Shown: positions 29,769-38,564 of the stretch, in pieces
How positions within the stretch are numbered: position 1 is the first letter of the stretch
How the letters are laid out: each line of letters opens with the position of its first letter
Assembly (NCBI GenBank): GCA_024401355.1
Contig: JAKSLF010000012.1
Coordinates: forward strand, 17,376-81,375
DNA length: 64,000 nt
Direction of reading: 5' to 3'
Source: Bacteroidales bacterium
Lineage (GTDB): Bacteria > Bacteroidota > Bacteroidia > Bacteroidales > Marinilabiliaceae
Made by a program: the position numbers and the translations under genes
Notes under the pieces: model-generated
Seen by the model: the letters and a program-made list of their open reading frames with translations, nothing else
Told to the model about the DNA's origin: nothing
Database searches by the model: none

Positions 29769-30953
29769 TTAATCAACAATGTGTCCCTTCCATCCATAAT
29801 ATGCACAGAAGCTAAAGCATATTGCTGGTATTATATATGCTATTTGATAAATATCCGGATTGCTATTCATCACGTAGGCGGTGAACTGTGGCAGGCACGC
29901 GTTGCCGACTATTGCCATGACGAGAAATGCAGAACCACTCTTGGTCTGCTTGCCAAGTCCTGTCAGCGCCATGCTAAATTGTGTAGGGTACATGATGCTC
30001 ATGAAAAACGATATAGCCATCATTGCCCATATTCCAGCCTCGCCTCCCAACGTTGAAACAACAATACATAGAACAACGTTGATGATTGCGTAGGTAAGGA
30101 GCATGTTTTGTGGCTTGAATTGTCCCATGAGCCATGTGCCAATCCAACGTCCAAGGAGGAAGCATAGCATATAGATGCCAAAATATGTTGTCGCTGTCTC
30201 CTCATCAATGCCAGCATACGTGCAGCAATAGACAAGGAATAGGCTGTTGATGGCTGTCTGTCCACCATTATAGAAAAACTGTGCAATCACGCCCCAGCGA
30301 AGGTGGTGATGCTTCAGCACGCTGAAGTCTATAAGTTTACCGTCTTTTTCGTTTTCTTCCATTTGCATCACTTCATCTGCTGTCTTTGGAAGATGTGAGA
30401 AGATAAAGATTACAGCTGCTAAGACGAGTATGCCACCAAGAATGAAATAGACGAGCGAGAAGTTGCCACTTGCCAATACTGCTTTGCTAAGGAACATCGC
30501 AGCAATGAAGGCACCAAGTCCGTTGAATGCCTGTGCAAGATTCAGACGACGAGGGGCCGTCTCGGCATCACCAAGAGCTGTTACGTACGGATTGGCTGCC
30601 GTTTCGAGAAAACACATGCCTGTCGCAATGAGAAAGAATATTGTCAGGTATACTCCATATACGTTAATTGTCGATGCCGGGAAGAATAGGAATGCTCCGA
30701 CTGCAGCCAGACTTAAGCCAAAGATAATACCTGCCTTATAACTGAATCGCTTGAGGAACATCGCAATCGGAATAGGGCAGATGAAATATGCCAGCCAGTA
30801 CGCACTCTCGGTAAATGAAGCCTGAAACGGATTCAAGTCGCATGACTTCATGAGCTGACGTATCATCGTAGGCAACAGGTTACTGCTTATTGCCCACAGG
30901 AAGAAAAGGCTGAACACTAAGGTCAGCGGTAGTAGATATTTCTTGTTTTTCAT
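29769..30953 (-). CDS. MFS sugar symporter, FucP family
   Basis: A 394-residue, twelve-span major facilitator of the fucose:proton symporter type. It opens KNKKYLLPLTLVFSLFFLWAISSNLLPTMIRQLMK, the FucP-like first span, and has FLETAANPYVTALGD near residue 116, the family signature for the sugar site. It overlaps the amidohydrolase gene by four bases (ATGA). L-fucose or the related L-galactose is the expected cargo given the neighbours. Confidence 0.88.
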   Translation of the reverse strand: MKNKKYLLPLTLVFSLFFLWAISSNLLPTMIRQLMKSCDLNPFQASFTESAYWLAYFICPIPIAMFLKRFSYKAGIIFGLSLAAVGAFLFFPASTINVYGVYLTIFFLIATGMCFLETAANPYVTALGDAETAPRRLNLAQAFNGLGAFIAAMFLSKAVLASGNFSLVYFILGGILVLAAVIFIFSHLPKTADEVMQMEENEKDGKLIDFSVLKHHHLRWGVIAQFFYNGGQTAINSLFLVYCCTYAGIDEETATTYFGIYMLCFLLGRWIGTWLMGQFKPQNMLLTYAIINVVLCIVVSTLGGEAGIWAMMAISFFMSIMYPTQFSMALTGLGKQTKSGSAFLVMAIVGNACLPQFTAYVMNSNPDIYQIAYIIPAICFSFCAYYGWKGHIVD

Positions 30954-31837
30954 TCTGACATGTTTTTGATATATGGTAATTCTGGTATTCTGTCAAAGCC
31001 ATAAAGACGCTTGGCATTTCCACCAAGGAATGCCTCTTTTTCAGAGTCTGTCAGTACTTCGCTTTTAATTACAAAGTCATAACTCATTCTGTATGTTATG
31101 GCGGTTATTGTGCGTGGATAGTCTGAGCCCCACATCAGTTTTTCTATTCCTACTTCATCTGCCGCCTGCCTTATGGCTTGCATGGCACTTGGGTATGGAT
31201 AGAACTCGCTGTTGAAGAGCCATGTGATGCCACCACTCTCTACATAAACATTTTTGTGTCGGGCAAGGCGTACCTGATCCATCCAGTTTGGGGTTGTGAC
31301 CATTCCAAAATGACCTATGGCTATGATGAGGTCGGGACATGCCCTGACTATTTCATCAACTTCTCTCAACTGATGGTTGTCTTCATGTAGGCAAAGAGAC
31401 AATATCATACTCTTCTCCTGCATATATTCAAACATCGGTATAAGGTCGGTGAGTGGTGTTTTAATACGATGTCCTGGTATCGCTATTCCACGCAATCCTT
31501 TCTCATATACTTTCTGAGCTTCATCAAGAGAAGATGCCATGCCCATGCAGAAGAATCGCTCTGGATATCGTCGTTGCACTTCCTCTAGATAGTCATTCTG
31601 GTTGCCATCAATGACTTCCTGAACTACTACGGCACCACCAACTTGCGCATAATCCATGTTGCTCAAAAATACTTCGGCTGTATTGCGCCCGTCAATCATA
31701 AATGGCGGAAGCATCTGTCGCTCTTCACCAAAAAATAATGAACGCGACGGATTGCTGTCAAGACTGTGTATAGGTTGTCCGTCAACCACGGTGTCTTGTT
31801 TGAGCCATAAATGGCTATGTGCATCAATTATTAGCAT
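30950..31837 (-). CDS. Amidohydrolase-2 family lactonase (COG3618), probable L-galactono/L-fucono-lactonase
   Basis: A 295-residue TIM-barrel hydrolase. The metal motif is IIDAHSHLW at residues 3-11, further histidines lie in CLHEDNH and GHFGMV, and the C-terminal acid is in LMWGSDYPRT. Members of this group open aldono-lactones, including L-fucono- and L-galactono-1,5-lactone. It lies between the aldo/keto reductase (23-base gap) and the symporter (overlap), consistent with the second step of an oxidative aldose pathway. Confidence 0.8.
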   Translation of the reverse strand: MLIIDAHSHLWLKQDTVVDGQPIHSLDSNPSRSLFFGEERQMLPPFMIDGRNTAEVFLSNMDYAQVGGAVVVQEVIDGNQNDYLEEVQRRYPERFFCMGMASSLDEAQKVYEKGLRGIAIPGHRIKTPLTDLIPMFEYMQEKSMILSLCLHEDNHQLREVDEIVRACPDLIIAIGHFGMVTTPNWMDQVRLARHKNVYVESGGITWLFNSEFYPYPSAMQAIRQAADEVGIEKLMWGSDYPRTITAITYRMSYDFVIKSEVLTDSEKEAFLGGNAKRLYGFDRIPELPYIKNMSE

Positions 31838-31860
31838 TTGACCAACTGATTATTCGTGAT

Positions 31861-32808
31861 TTATGAATTCTTCCAACGTACACGCATCTGGTCACCAATA
31901 ATCTCCTGTACTTCTTTTACTAGATTCCAGTCGATAGGTGCATTCGCATATTCGATGTTCTTCTTGACGTTGTCCGGGTTGGCCGACGAGAAGAGTGTTG
32001 TAGCTATGCGTGGACTTGATATCGCATATTGGATGGCAAGCTTCTCGGCAGGGTAGCCTTTCGCATTACAATGAGCTACAGCCTTGGCACATGCTTCAAC
32101 AAGTGCCTTTGGAGCAGGATGCCAATCTGGAACACCACGTGTGCCAAGCAGACCCATTGAAAGTGGTGACGCGTTGATAATGCCTATTTTCTTTTCTTCG
32201 AAGAAGTCAAAATAGTCGTTGAGAAGTTCGTCATTCAGACTATAATGGCAAAAGCAAAGAACGCTTTCGACGGTACCTGCAGGAACATTTTCTATAACCC
32301 ATTTGAGATTTTCAGGTTGTAGGTCAGTAATGCCGACATGGCTAACAATGCCTTTTTCACGCAGTTCTACAAGTGCTGGTAGAGTCTCTTTGGCAACTTT
32401 TTCAAGTCCCCCAGGAAGTGATGCCTGAAACTCAATGTCATGAACGTTGATGAGGTCGATATGGTCGATGTTAAGGCGCTCCATACTTTCATATACACTA
32501 TCGGTAACACGCTTTGCGCTATAGTCCCAAGTGTTTACTCCGTCTTTGCCATAACGGCCAACTTTTGTTGAAAGATAATATTTGCTGCGGTCAATCTGTT
32601 TCAGTGCTTTGCCAAGGACTGTCTCGGCTTTGTAGTGACCGTAGTAAGGCGATACGTCGATGAAATTCATGCCTCCTTCAATGGCTGCAAAAACAGCTTC
32701 GATGGCTTTGCCTTCGTTGATTTCGTGGAATACACCACCAAGTGACGATGCACCAAACGAAAGGTTGGAAACCTTCATGCCTGTACTGCCAATTTCTTGA
32801 TATGTCAT
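31861..32808 (-). CDS. Aldo/keto reductase, probable L-galactose/L-fucose 1-dehydrogenase
   Basis: A 315-residue AKR barrel. The catalytic tetrad is visible: Asp and Tyr in FIDVSPYYG near 50-58, Lys in YLSTKVGRYG near 80, and His in INVHDIEF near 118. The D-threo-aldose or L-galactose dehydrogenase subgroup has this length and the N-terminal SNLSFGASSLGG. First gene of the minus-strand sugar cluster and divergent from an AraC regulator. Presumed to oxidise the sugar to its lactone. Confidence 0.8.
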   Translation of the reverse strand: MTYQEIGSTGMKVSNLSFGASSLGGVFHEINEGKAIEAVFAAIEGGMNFIDVSPYYGHYKAETVLGKALKQIDRSKYYLSTKVGRYGKDGVNTWDYSAKRVTDSVYESMERLNIDHIDLINVHDIEFQASLPGGLEKVAKETLPALVELREKGIVSHVGITDLQPENLKWVIENVPAGTVESVLCFCHYSLNDELLNDYFDFFEEKKIGIINASPLSMGLLGTRGVPDWHPAPKALVEACAKAVAHCNAKGYPAEKLAIQYAISSPRIATTLFSSANPDNVKKNIEYANAPIDWNLVKEVQEIIGDQMRVRWKNS

Positions 32809-32996
32809 AATATTTTTACTTCGTTTATGGTTGAATTAATCTTGATTACTCAATTTATTTCCGTAAAAATAAGATGAATACAGAAGAAATGTGCACCTTT
32901 GCATAGCAATAGTGATGTATATGTCGATAATAGCATCTATTTTGCCGATATTATACTATTACACACTATGTTTTTATTATGATTTGACTTCATGTC

Positions 32997-33857
32997 ATGA
33001 GTTACAGACCCGAAAATTTCGCTCCATTAGTGCTCAATGTTGGATATGCCATTCACAATGCTGACTGGAATTGGTCCAACGTTCGCAGTCCATTTGCCCG
33101 TCTATATTATGTGACTGAGGGCGAGGCTCATGTTAGTCTGCCTGGTGGTGTTTTAATGTTAAAGCCTGGACATTTGTACTTCATTCCTCCTTTTACACTT
33201 CATACAGATATATGCAGCGGCCATTTCGCACACTATTACATACACCTGTATGAGGAGCCCGACAGCGATAAGCATATATTTGAAGAGTTCGATTTCCCAT
33301 TTGAGGTAGAAGGGTCTTCGTTTGACTGTCAACTTTTTCAGAGACTATGTCAGATGAATCCTGAAATGCGTTTGAAGCAGTCCAATCCTGTTACCTATGA
33401 CAATGCTCCAACTCTTATTGAAAATGTTCGCAAAAGCAAGGTAAGAACTTTTTCAGAACGTTTGGAGTCGCGTGGAATAGTTTTTCTTCTTTTATCGAGA
33501 TTCCTATATGGTGCAAAACCGAAGGTGCAAGTAGGTGATGATCGCATACAGAAAACAGTCAGTTATATACGCAAGAATCTCCGAAGCCATATAGACATCG
33601 AAGTTCTTGCACAAATGGCGTGTATGTCGAAAGACCATTATATCAGAGTCTTCAAACGTGAAATGGGTGAAACTCCTATGCAATATATTACCCAACGTAA
33701 GATTGAATGCGCCGAGATAATGCTCAGTACTGAATCGCAGTCGGTCAAGATTATTGCTGCTTCTCTTGGCTTCACAGACCATTCATATTTCAACAGACTT
33801 TTTAAAAAGACTGTAGGGCAGACACCTCTTGAATATCGTGAGAAGACACAAGTCTAA
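32997..33857 (+). CDS. AraC-family transcriptional regulator
   Basis: A 286-residue regulator. The N-terminal cupin-like sugar-sensing domain (to ~150) contains LYYVTEGEAHVSLPGGVLMLKPGHLYFIPP. The C-terminal double helix-turn-helix has IDIEVLAQMACMSKDHYIRVFKREMGETPMQYI and IIAASLGFTDHSYFNRLFKKTVGQTPLEYR. It is divergent from the aldo/keto reductase gene with 188 bases between, the usual place for its operator, and most likely controls the sugar cluster. Confidence 0.92.
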   Translation: MSYRPENFAPLVLNVGYAIHNADWNWSNVRSPFARLYYVTEGEAHVSLPGGVLMLKPGHLYFIPPFTLHTDICSGHFAHYYIHLYEEPDSDKHIFEEFDFPFEVEGSSFDCQLFQRLCQMNPEMRLKQSNPVTYDNAPTLIENVRKSKVRTFSERLESRGIVFLLLSRFLYGAKPKVQVGDDRIQKTVSYIRKNLRSHIDIEVLAQMACMSKDHYIRVFKREMGETPMQYITQRKIECAEIMLSTESQSVKIIAASLGFTDHSYFNRLFKKTVGQTPLEYREKTQV

Positions 33858-33879
33858 AGCTAACTCTTTCAGATAATTC

Positions 33880-34734
33880 CTAGAACATAAGTCTTGCTCC
33901 AACAGTTATGGCTTTGCCTATAGGACCACGACCATCTTCAAACAAACTTGTTATGCTATATTTTCCATATATTGCAATGTCTTTGCAGCCTATTTGAGCT
34001 ATAAGGTCACACCCAACAGGCAATGTGCGTACGTGTTTTGCTGTATTCTTGCGTGAGTTTCCGTCTTCATCGCTATATTTATTTACAACACGTCTTGCTA
34101 AACGGAAGTCGGCTTGTGTACCAACATAACCATAGAATCCATTGCCACTTTTCTGCTGAAGTTCAAATACCATAGGCAAATTTATGCTGAAGACTCGCAA
34201 TTTGGAATATTTGAGGTCGTATCCCTCAGGGAGTTTCTCTACTGTGACGAATCCTCCGTTTTTGCGCATCCAGCAGTTGTCATCAATCTTATAATTGCGC
34301 CAGTTGAAACCTAAACCAAATGTCAATCCAGTATTGATTGAAAATGGTATTGCTTGTTCACAAAATATGAATCCTAATTCTACCGAACGCCCCATGTTGG
34401 TGTTGAAGTTATCAGCTGTGTTAAGAGCATTTGTAAATCCAACATTAAATCCGCAAATGTGCGACTGAAATTTGTTGATGTGTTTGTTTATTTCAGATGA
34501 GTTATCCTTGTTGCTGTTAATCAAATTGATAAATGGAAGATTAAATGATTCCATTATTGTCCATTCCTCATATTCGGTCTGATATGACGATTCCCCATCG
34601 TTGCCATTGTTTAGAGAGTCGTCTGTTATAGTGACTGTATGTCCATTATATACGATTGTAGTGTCACATACTTCTTCTGCCTTAGCTATTATAGATGTTG
34701 CTATTATGGCAACGGTGTAAATGAATTTATTCAT
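33880..34734 (-). CDS. Outer-membrane beta-barrel protein, end of ECF sigma operon
   Basis: A 284-residue exported protein; signal peptide ends near IIAKAEE. A polar stretch rich in Asn/Asp (25-90) precedes barrel-like strands (GFNVGFTNA, LTFGLGFNWRN, FYGYVGTQADF), and the last residue is phenylalanine in ITVGARLMF, as in outer-membrane barrels. Three bases separate it from the DUF6108-like gene. Being last in an operon headed by an ECF sigma factor, it may be a target or a sensor of that system. I recognise no specific family. Confidence 0.7.
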   Translation of the reverse strand: MNKFIYTVAIIATSIIAKAEEVCDTTIVYNGHTVTITDDSLNNGNDGESSYQTEYEEWTIMESFNLPFINLINSNKDNSSEINKHINKFQSHICGFNVGFTNALNTADNFNTNMGRSVELGFIFCEQAIPFSINTGLTFGLGFNWRNYKIDDNCWMRKNGGFVTVEKLPEGYDLKYSKLRVFSINLPMVFELQQKSGNGFYGYVGTQADFRLARRVVNKYSDEDGNSRKNTAKHVRTLPVGCDLIAQIGCKDIAIYGKYSITSLFEDGRGPIGKAITVGARLMF

Positions 34735-34736
34735 GA

Positions 34737-35186
34737 CTATTTCTTGTTAAGTTTTATATTTACTATTGAATCTAGTGTCTTGTTTCCTTCTATATAAATA
34801 AGCATTGCACTTTGTTCGTCCATTTGGCGAAACAGAACGAAGCGATTGACATTTGCTCCTTCGGCAGGTGGAAGCTGGTAGTAGCATGCTACTGTTACAC
34901 CATCACGTACGATGGTCTTTTGAGCTACTGCTGATTCTCCATCCTTTAGAGCTGCCTGACGCATCTTGTCGACAACATCTCGACTTCGTTGAGATGTTAT
35001 GCTTCTAAAGAGTTCCAAGCCATATTGTCTTACATTGTCGCCAGACATAAACACTTGGTTGTGCTGCTTTGACATCTCTTCAATGTGGTCGAAGATATAT
35101 TCGACATTGAGGTTCTTTTGGGCAAAGGTCTCGGCAGATATCAATATCATGGCCAAGACTATGTATATTTTTGCTATTGTTTTCAT
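34737..35186 (-). CDS. DUF6108-like exported protein
   Basis: A 149-residue exported protein with a signal peptide (1-22, ending TFAQ). The body has an HIEEMSKQHNQVF helix, QYGLELFRSITSQRS, a basic central helix, and a C-terminal LIYIEGNKTLDSIVNIKL. The shape and the place after an anti-sigma gene fit DUF6108 proteins of Bacteroides, recalled from memory. Function unknown. Confidence 0.6.
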   Translation of the reverse strand: MKTIAKIYIVLAMILISAETFAQKNLNVEYIFDHIEEMSKQHNQVFMSGDNVRQYGLELFRSITSQRSRDVVDKMRQAALKDGESAVAQKTIVRDGVTVACYYQLPPAEGANVNRFVLFRQMDEQSAMLIYIEGNKTLDSIVNIKLNKK

Positions 35187-35192
35187 GGTTTT

Positions 35193-35633
35193 CTATTCTA
35201 TAAATATTAATGACAGTTCATCTTCAACACTTATAAAGTCAGCAAATGCCAGTTCAAGGTTTTGCTCCATCTGAGCTGAAGCAATTTCATCGGAATAGAA
35301 TCGGTTGCCATCAATAGATACCCAACAGTCATTGTGACGAGTACTTATTGTTGATATCCCATATCCAGCAAAAGCTAGTACTGCAACAGCTGCTATCGAA
35401 TGCCATATTTTACGATATCTAGTTCTTGCATTTCCAGTGTTTTTTGCCTCTATCTTTTTGCGTGTATGCAAATATGATAATACGGCACGTTCGGCATCCC
35501 ATTCTGGAGTTTGAGCTTCATCGGCATTAAATACATAGTCGGCAAGTTGCTGTTCTTCGTTTTCAGTAGTCTGGCCGTCATAGTATCGTTCACGAAGTTC
35601 ATTCCACTCTTCTTTTGTTCTTTGTATTCTCAT
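35193..35633 (-). CDS. Probable anti-sigma factor, single-span membrane protein
   Basis: A 146-residue protein. The acidic cytosolic N-domain (1-75) contains WNELRERYYDGQTTENEEQQLADYV, the layout of short Bacteroidetes anti-sigma proteins. One membrane span lies near 80-96 (HSIAAVAVLAFAGYGI), and the small C-terminal domain outside ends in ELSLIFIE. Its start overlaps the stop of the sigma factor gene by four bases, the typical coupling of sigma and anti-sigma. No HExxH or zinc motif is seen. Confidence 0.72.
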   Translation of the reverse strand: MRIQRTKEEWNELRERYYDGQTTENEEQQLADYVFNADEAQTPEWDAERAVLSYLHTRKKIEAKNTGNARTRYRKIWHSIAAVAVLAFAGYGISTISTRHNDCWVSIDGNRFYSDEIASAQMEQNLELAFADFISVEDELSLIFIE

Positions 35634-36154
35634 TTGTTCACCTCCAGATAATATTCTCTGATTGTTTTTCTAGCTCGACTGAGATTCATTCTTACTGCAC
35701 TCTCCTCCATGTTGAGTCGTTCGGCAATTTCAGAAATCTCGAGCCCTTCAAATTCCTTCATCTGCATTACTGTTCGTTGTGTTTCGCTCAGTTTTTCGTC
35801 GATGAATCTAGTAACATATTCGAGTTGTTCGCGTGTTTCATAGAGTTTGTCGGCAGCCATATATGGCGTTGCGTCTCGTTCTTCGTCCACACTAACACTC
35901 GGGTGTCGGTTATTGCTCCTTAGTCGGTCGATGCAGATGTTTTTGGCCGTTGTTGTGGCAAGAGCTACTGCTTCGCTACTGTTGGCAATGCTATCACGCC
36001 GTGGCCAAAGTCGGCAGAATGCTTCCTGGATGACATCGGCAGCTTCATCGTGTGACCGGAGCATTCGTCCGATCATTGATGTCATCTGCGTCTTTGCTGA
36101 CAGAAAGGCTTCCGTAATTATGTCGTTATTGTTCGCCATTTTGTTTTTAACCAC
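35630..36154 (-). CDS. ECF-type sigma-70 family RNA polymerase sigma factor
   Basis: A 174-residue sigma factor with regions 2 and 4 only. Region 2 spans about 10-80 (MIGRMLRSHDEAADVIQEAFCRLWPRR, then TTAKNICIDRLRSN). Region 4 has LSETQRTVMQMKEFEGLEISEIAERLNMEESAVRMNLSRARKTIRE. The start may also be at 36139 (MANNND). First of four genes: sigma, anti-sigma, DUF6108-like, outer-membrane protein. Confidence 0.92.
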   Translation of the reverse strand: MVKNKMANNNDIITEAFLSAKTQMTSMIGRMLRSHDEAADVIQEAFCRLWPRRDSIANSSEAVALATTTAKNICIDRLRSNNRHPSVSVDEERDATPYMAADKLYETREQLEYVTRFIDEKLSETQRTVMQMKEFEGLEISEIAERLNMEESAVRMNLSRARKTIREYYLEVNK

Positions 36155-36250
36155 GTTTCATAAGGCATAACGAACAAGTGGGACTTGTGTAACATCGAAA
36201 GGTGGATTTTTTTGAAATTATTTATTGGAAGGGTATAAAACAATACAAAA

Positions 36251-36273
36251 GAAGAGACGCATTGCGCCTCTTC
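36251..36273 (-). terminator. Terminator of pyrH
   Basis: Stem GAAGAG-x-CGC / GCG-x-CTCTTC with a three-base loop. On the minus strand TTTTG and further T-rich sequence follow, 29 bases after the pyrH stop. Confidence 0.7.
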
Positions 36274-36301
36274 CTTTATATATTGATGTTTGTCTTTTAC
36301 A

Positions 36302-37009
36302 CTAGTTGTGAACGTATGTGCCGATTTTTTCGCCACTCATAAGACGTACGAGGTTGCCCTCCTTGTCCATGTTGAAGACTATAATTGGAAGGTTGTTTTC
36401 CTTGCACATTGTTGTTGCGGTAAGGTCCATAACCTTGAGTCCCTTGTTGTATATTTCATCGTATGAGATTTCATCATACTTTGTTGCTGTTGGGTCCTTC
36501 TCTGGGTCGGCTGTATAGATGCCGTCAACACGAGTACCCTTAAGCATAACGTCGGCTTCGATTTCTATGCCTCTCAATGAAGATCCTGTATCGGTTGTGA
36601 AGTATGGGTTGCCTGTACCGCCAGACATAATAACAACTTCGCCATTATTCAGAGCCTCGATGGCTTTTGGCTTTGAGTAGAATTCGCCTACTGGTTCCAT
36701 ACGTATTGCTGTAAGGACGCGTGCCTTCTGTCCGATGCTTTCAAGAGCTGAGCTCAATGCCATAGAGTTGATGACTGTGGCGAGCATACCCATCTGGTCA
36801 CCTTTGTAGCGGTCGAAACCTTTTGATGCACCGCTAAGTCCGCGGAAGATGTTGCCACCACCAATTACTATTCCAATCTGGATTCCTTTATCAGCTATCT
36901 GCTTTATCTGTGATGCATACATGTTGAGGCGATCTGGATCGATGCCGTAACCCTGCTTACCCATTAGCGACTCACCGCTGAGCTTCAGTAATATTCTTTT
37001 GAACTGCAT
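36302..37009 (-). CDS. pyrH: UMP kinase
   Basis: Phosphorylates UMP to UDP in pyrimidine synthesis; hexameric amino-acid-kinase fold, cytosolic. 235 residues. It starts RILLKLSGESLMG and shows IGIVIGGGNIFRGL near 44, GDQMGMLATVINSMAL near 69 and VVIMSGGTGNPYFTTDTGSSLRGIEI near 123, all diagnostic. It lies 21 bases downstream of the short glycogen-synthase-like gene. Confidence 0.97.
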   Translation of the reverse strand: MQFKRILLKLSGESLMGKQGYGIDPDRLNMYASQIKQIADKGIQIGIVIGGGNIFRGLSGASKGFDRYKGDQMGMLATVINSMALSSALESIGQKARVLTAIRMEPVGEFYSKPKAIEALNNGEVVIMSGGTGNPYFTTDTGSSLRGIEIEADVMLKGTRVDGIYTADPEKDPTATKYDEISYDEIYNKGLKVMDLTATTMCKENNLPIIVFNMDKEGNLVRLMSGEKIGTYVHN

Positions 37010-37030
37010 AGTAAAAGTTTCTTTTCGTTG

Positions 37031-37843
37031 TTAACCAAGTATCTGGTCGTAGAATTTGTTGCATGCTTCGGCAAGCTGGTCTTCTGGATGATATTCCATG
37101 ATAGGCTTGCCTTGTGATTTAGCGTATTCGATGAGCTCTGGGTTGACATCTGTGCTTCCGAGTACAATGCCGTCGGCGAAGTCGATAACCATTTTCATCA
37201 AAGATACGTAATCATTGGCCTTGATCTGTGATATAGCTTCTGTGTCAATACCATCGACAAAGAGCTTTCGTTCAATCTGGCCATCCCATTGCTTGTAGAA
37301 TTCGTTGTTATAGAGTGAGACTACGTATTTAGCATGGTTGAAGTGAGGATCGTCCTTCATCAGGTATTTGGCAAATACTGGAATGAAGGCTGTGAACCAG
37401 CCATGGAGATGTATGAGGTCGGACTCCCAACGTAATTTGCGTGCGGTTTCGAGAACTCCGCGTGCAAAGAAAATAGCACGTTCATCGTTGTCGTCAAACT
37501 CGTTGCCATCCGCATCTGTAAATGTTGCCTTGCGCTCGAAGAAGTCATCATTATCGATAAAGTATATCTGCATACGTGCAGCTTGAATGCTGGCAACTTT
37601 GATGAGCAGAGGATGGTCGTTGTCGTCAATGATGATGTTCATGCCAGAAAGGCGTATCACCTCATGGAGCTGGTTGCGTCGTTCGTTGACGTTGCCAAAT
37701 CGAGGCATGAAGGTACGAACTTCCTTGCCGAATTGCATTACACCTTCAGGAAGGTTGCGGCTAATTCGTGAAATCTCACTTTCGGGGAGATATGGCATTA
37801 TCTCCTGCGAGACATAAAGAATCTTTGCGTTTTCCATCGACAC
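37031..37843 (-). CDS. Glycogen/starch synthase N-terminal-domain protein (GT5, short form)
   Basis: A 270-residue protein that matches only the N-terminal Rossmann domain of bacterial/plant starch synthases: AKILYVSQEIMPYLPESEISRISRNLP (with the ADP-glucose-binding KxGGL replaced), VRTFMPRFG near 43, and LIHLHGWFTAFIPVF near 143. The whole C-terminal domain, with the nucleotide-sugar site, is missing, and the gene is intact rather than broken. Relatives of this length are widespread in Bacteroidales (from memory). Catalysis as a full glycogen synthase is unlikely. The start may be at 37837 (MENAK). Confidence 0.8.
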   Translation of the reverse strand: MSMENAKILYVSQEIMPYLPESEISRISRNLPEGVMQFGKEVRTFMPRFGNVNERRNQLHEVIRLSGMNIIIDDNDHPLLIKVASIQAARMQIYFIDNDDFFERKATFTDADGNEFDDNDERAIFFARGVLETARKLRWESDLIHLHGWFTAFIPVFAKYLMKDDPHFNHAKYVVSLYNNEFYKQWDGQIERKLFVDGIDTEAISQIKANDYVSLMKMVIDFADGIVLGSTDVNPELIEYAKSQGKPIMEYHPEDQLAEACNKFYDQILG

Positions 37844-37907
37844 AGATCTGATATTGATTTCGGGCGCAAAAATACTAAAAATTTGTCAAAAAGCGAACGG
37901 ATATGTC

Positions 37908-38546
37908 CTATTTCGTGATAATGTCACTAAAATTTCGTGAATTGATGCCTAAGTCAAATCGACCTTCTTCTATCTTGCAACGTTTTTTAGTGCCTGAATC
38001 GTCTGTAAATTCGCCGGCAAGCGAGAATATACCTGACAAGGCAACTTCTTTCAGACGATTGTTGAGATGTATGCGCTGTACTCGCTTGAAGAACAATTCT
38101 CCCTTGTCTACCATCATGGTGAATGTCGTGTCTTTTTCGTAGTCGTAGCAAATGGTCATGTTGACTATTACGTCGGTTTTGGCAAGGTCTATTTTGACTT
38201 TGTCGAGTTCGGCAAGGTCTTCATACCATTGAAGGTGCTTGAACGGAAATGAAAATTCAAGTCTTTTTACTTTATTGATTTCTGATGGTCCTGTGAGATT
38301 GAATGTAAGTGTGTCGTTTCCTGATTTGATGACATTGTCGTCGAGAGTATAGCTATACCATTCGCCACTTGTGAATGTTTCGTTGTTGATGTAGGCGCCA
38401 AATGTGTTGTATCCCCATTCGGTATACTCTGGAAGTCCAGGATGTGTATCGCTGTCAATCCAGATTGTATTTTCGAGTTCAGAATCGTGGTGACACGAAG
38501 TGAATAGTGCTGTGGCTGCGAGAGCCGATGCTATGTATTTTTTCAT
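37908..38546 (-). CDS. Lipoprotein, unknown function
   Basis: A 212-residue lipoprotein; signal MKKYIASALAATALFTSC with the lipobox cysteine at residue 18. The ATG at 38546 is chosen over 38561 because it starts the signal. The mature part is beta-rich with Thr/Asp-rich turns and ends KCKIEEGRFDLGINSRNFSDIITK. It is 18 bases downstream of an outer-membrane protein gene on the same strand. No family recognised. Confidence 0.65.
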   Translation of the reverse strand: MKKYIASALAATALFTSCHHDSELENTIWIDSDTHPGLPEYTEWGYNTFGAYINNETFTSGEWYSYTLDDNVIKSGNDTLTFNLTGPSEINKVKRLEFSFPFKHLQWYEDLAELDKVKIDLAKTDVIVNMTICYDYEKDTTFTMMVDKGELFFKRVQRIHLNNRLKEVALSGIFSLAGEFTDDSGTKKRCKIEEGRFDLGINSRNFSDIITK

Positions 38547-38564
38547 GTTGTAGCCCTCCATTTG

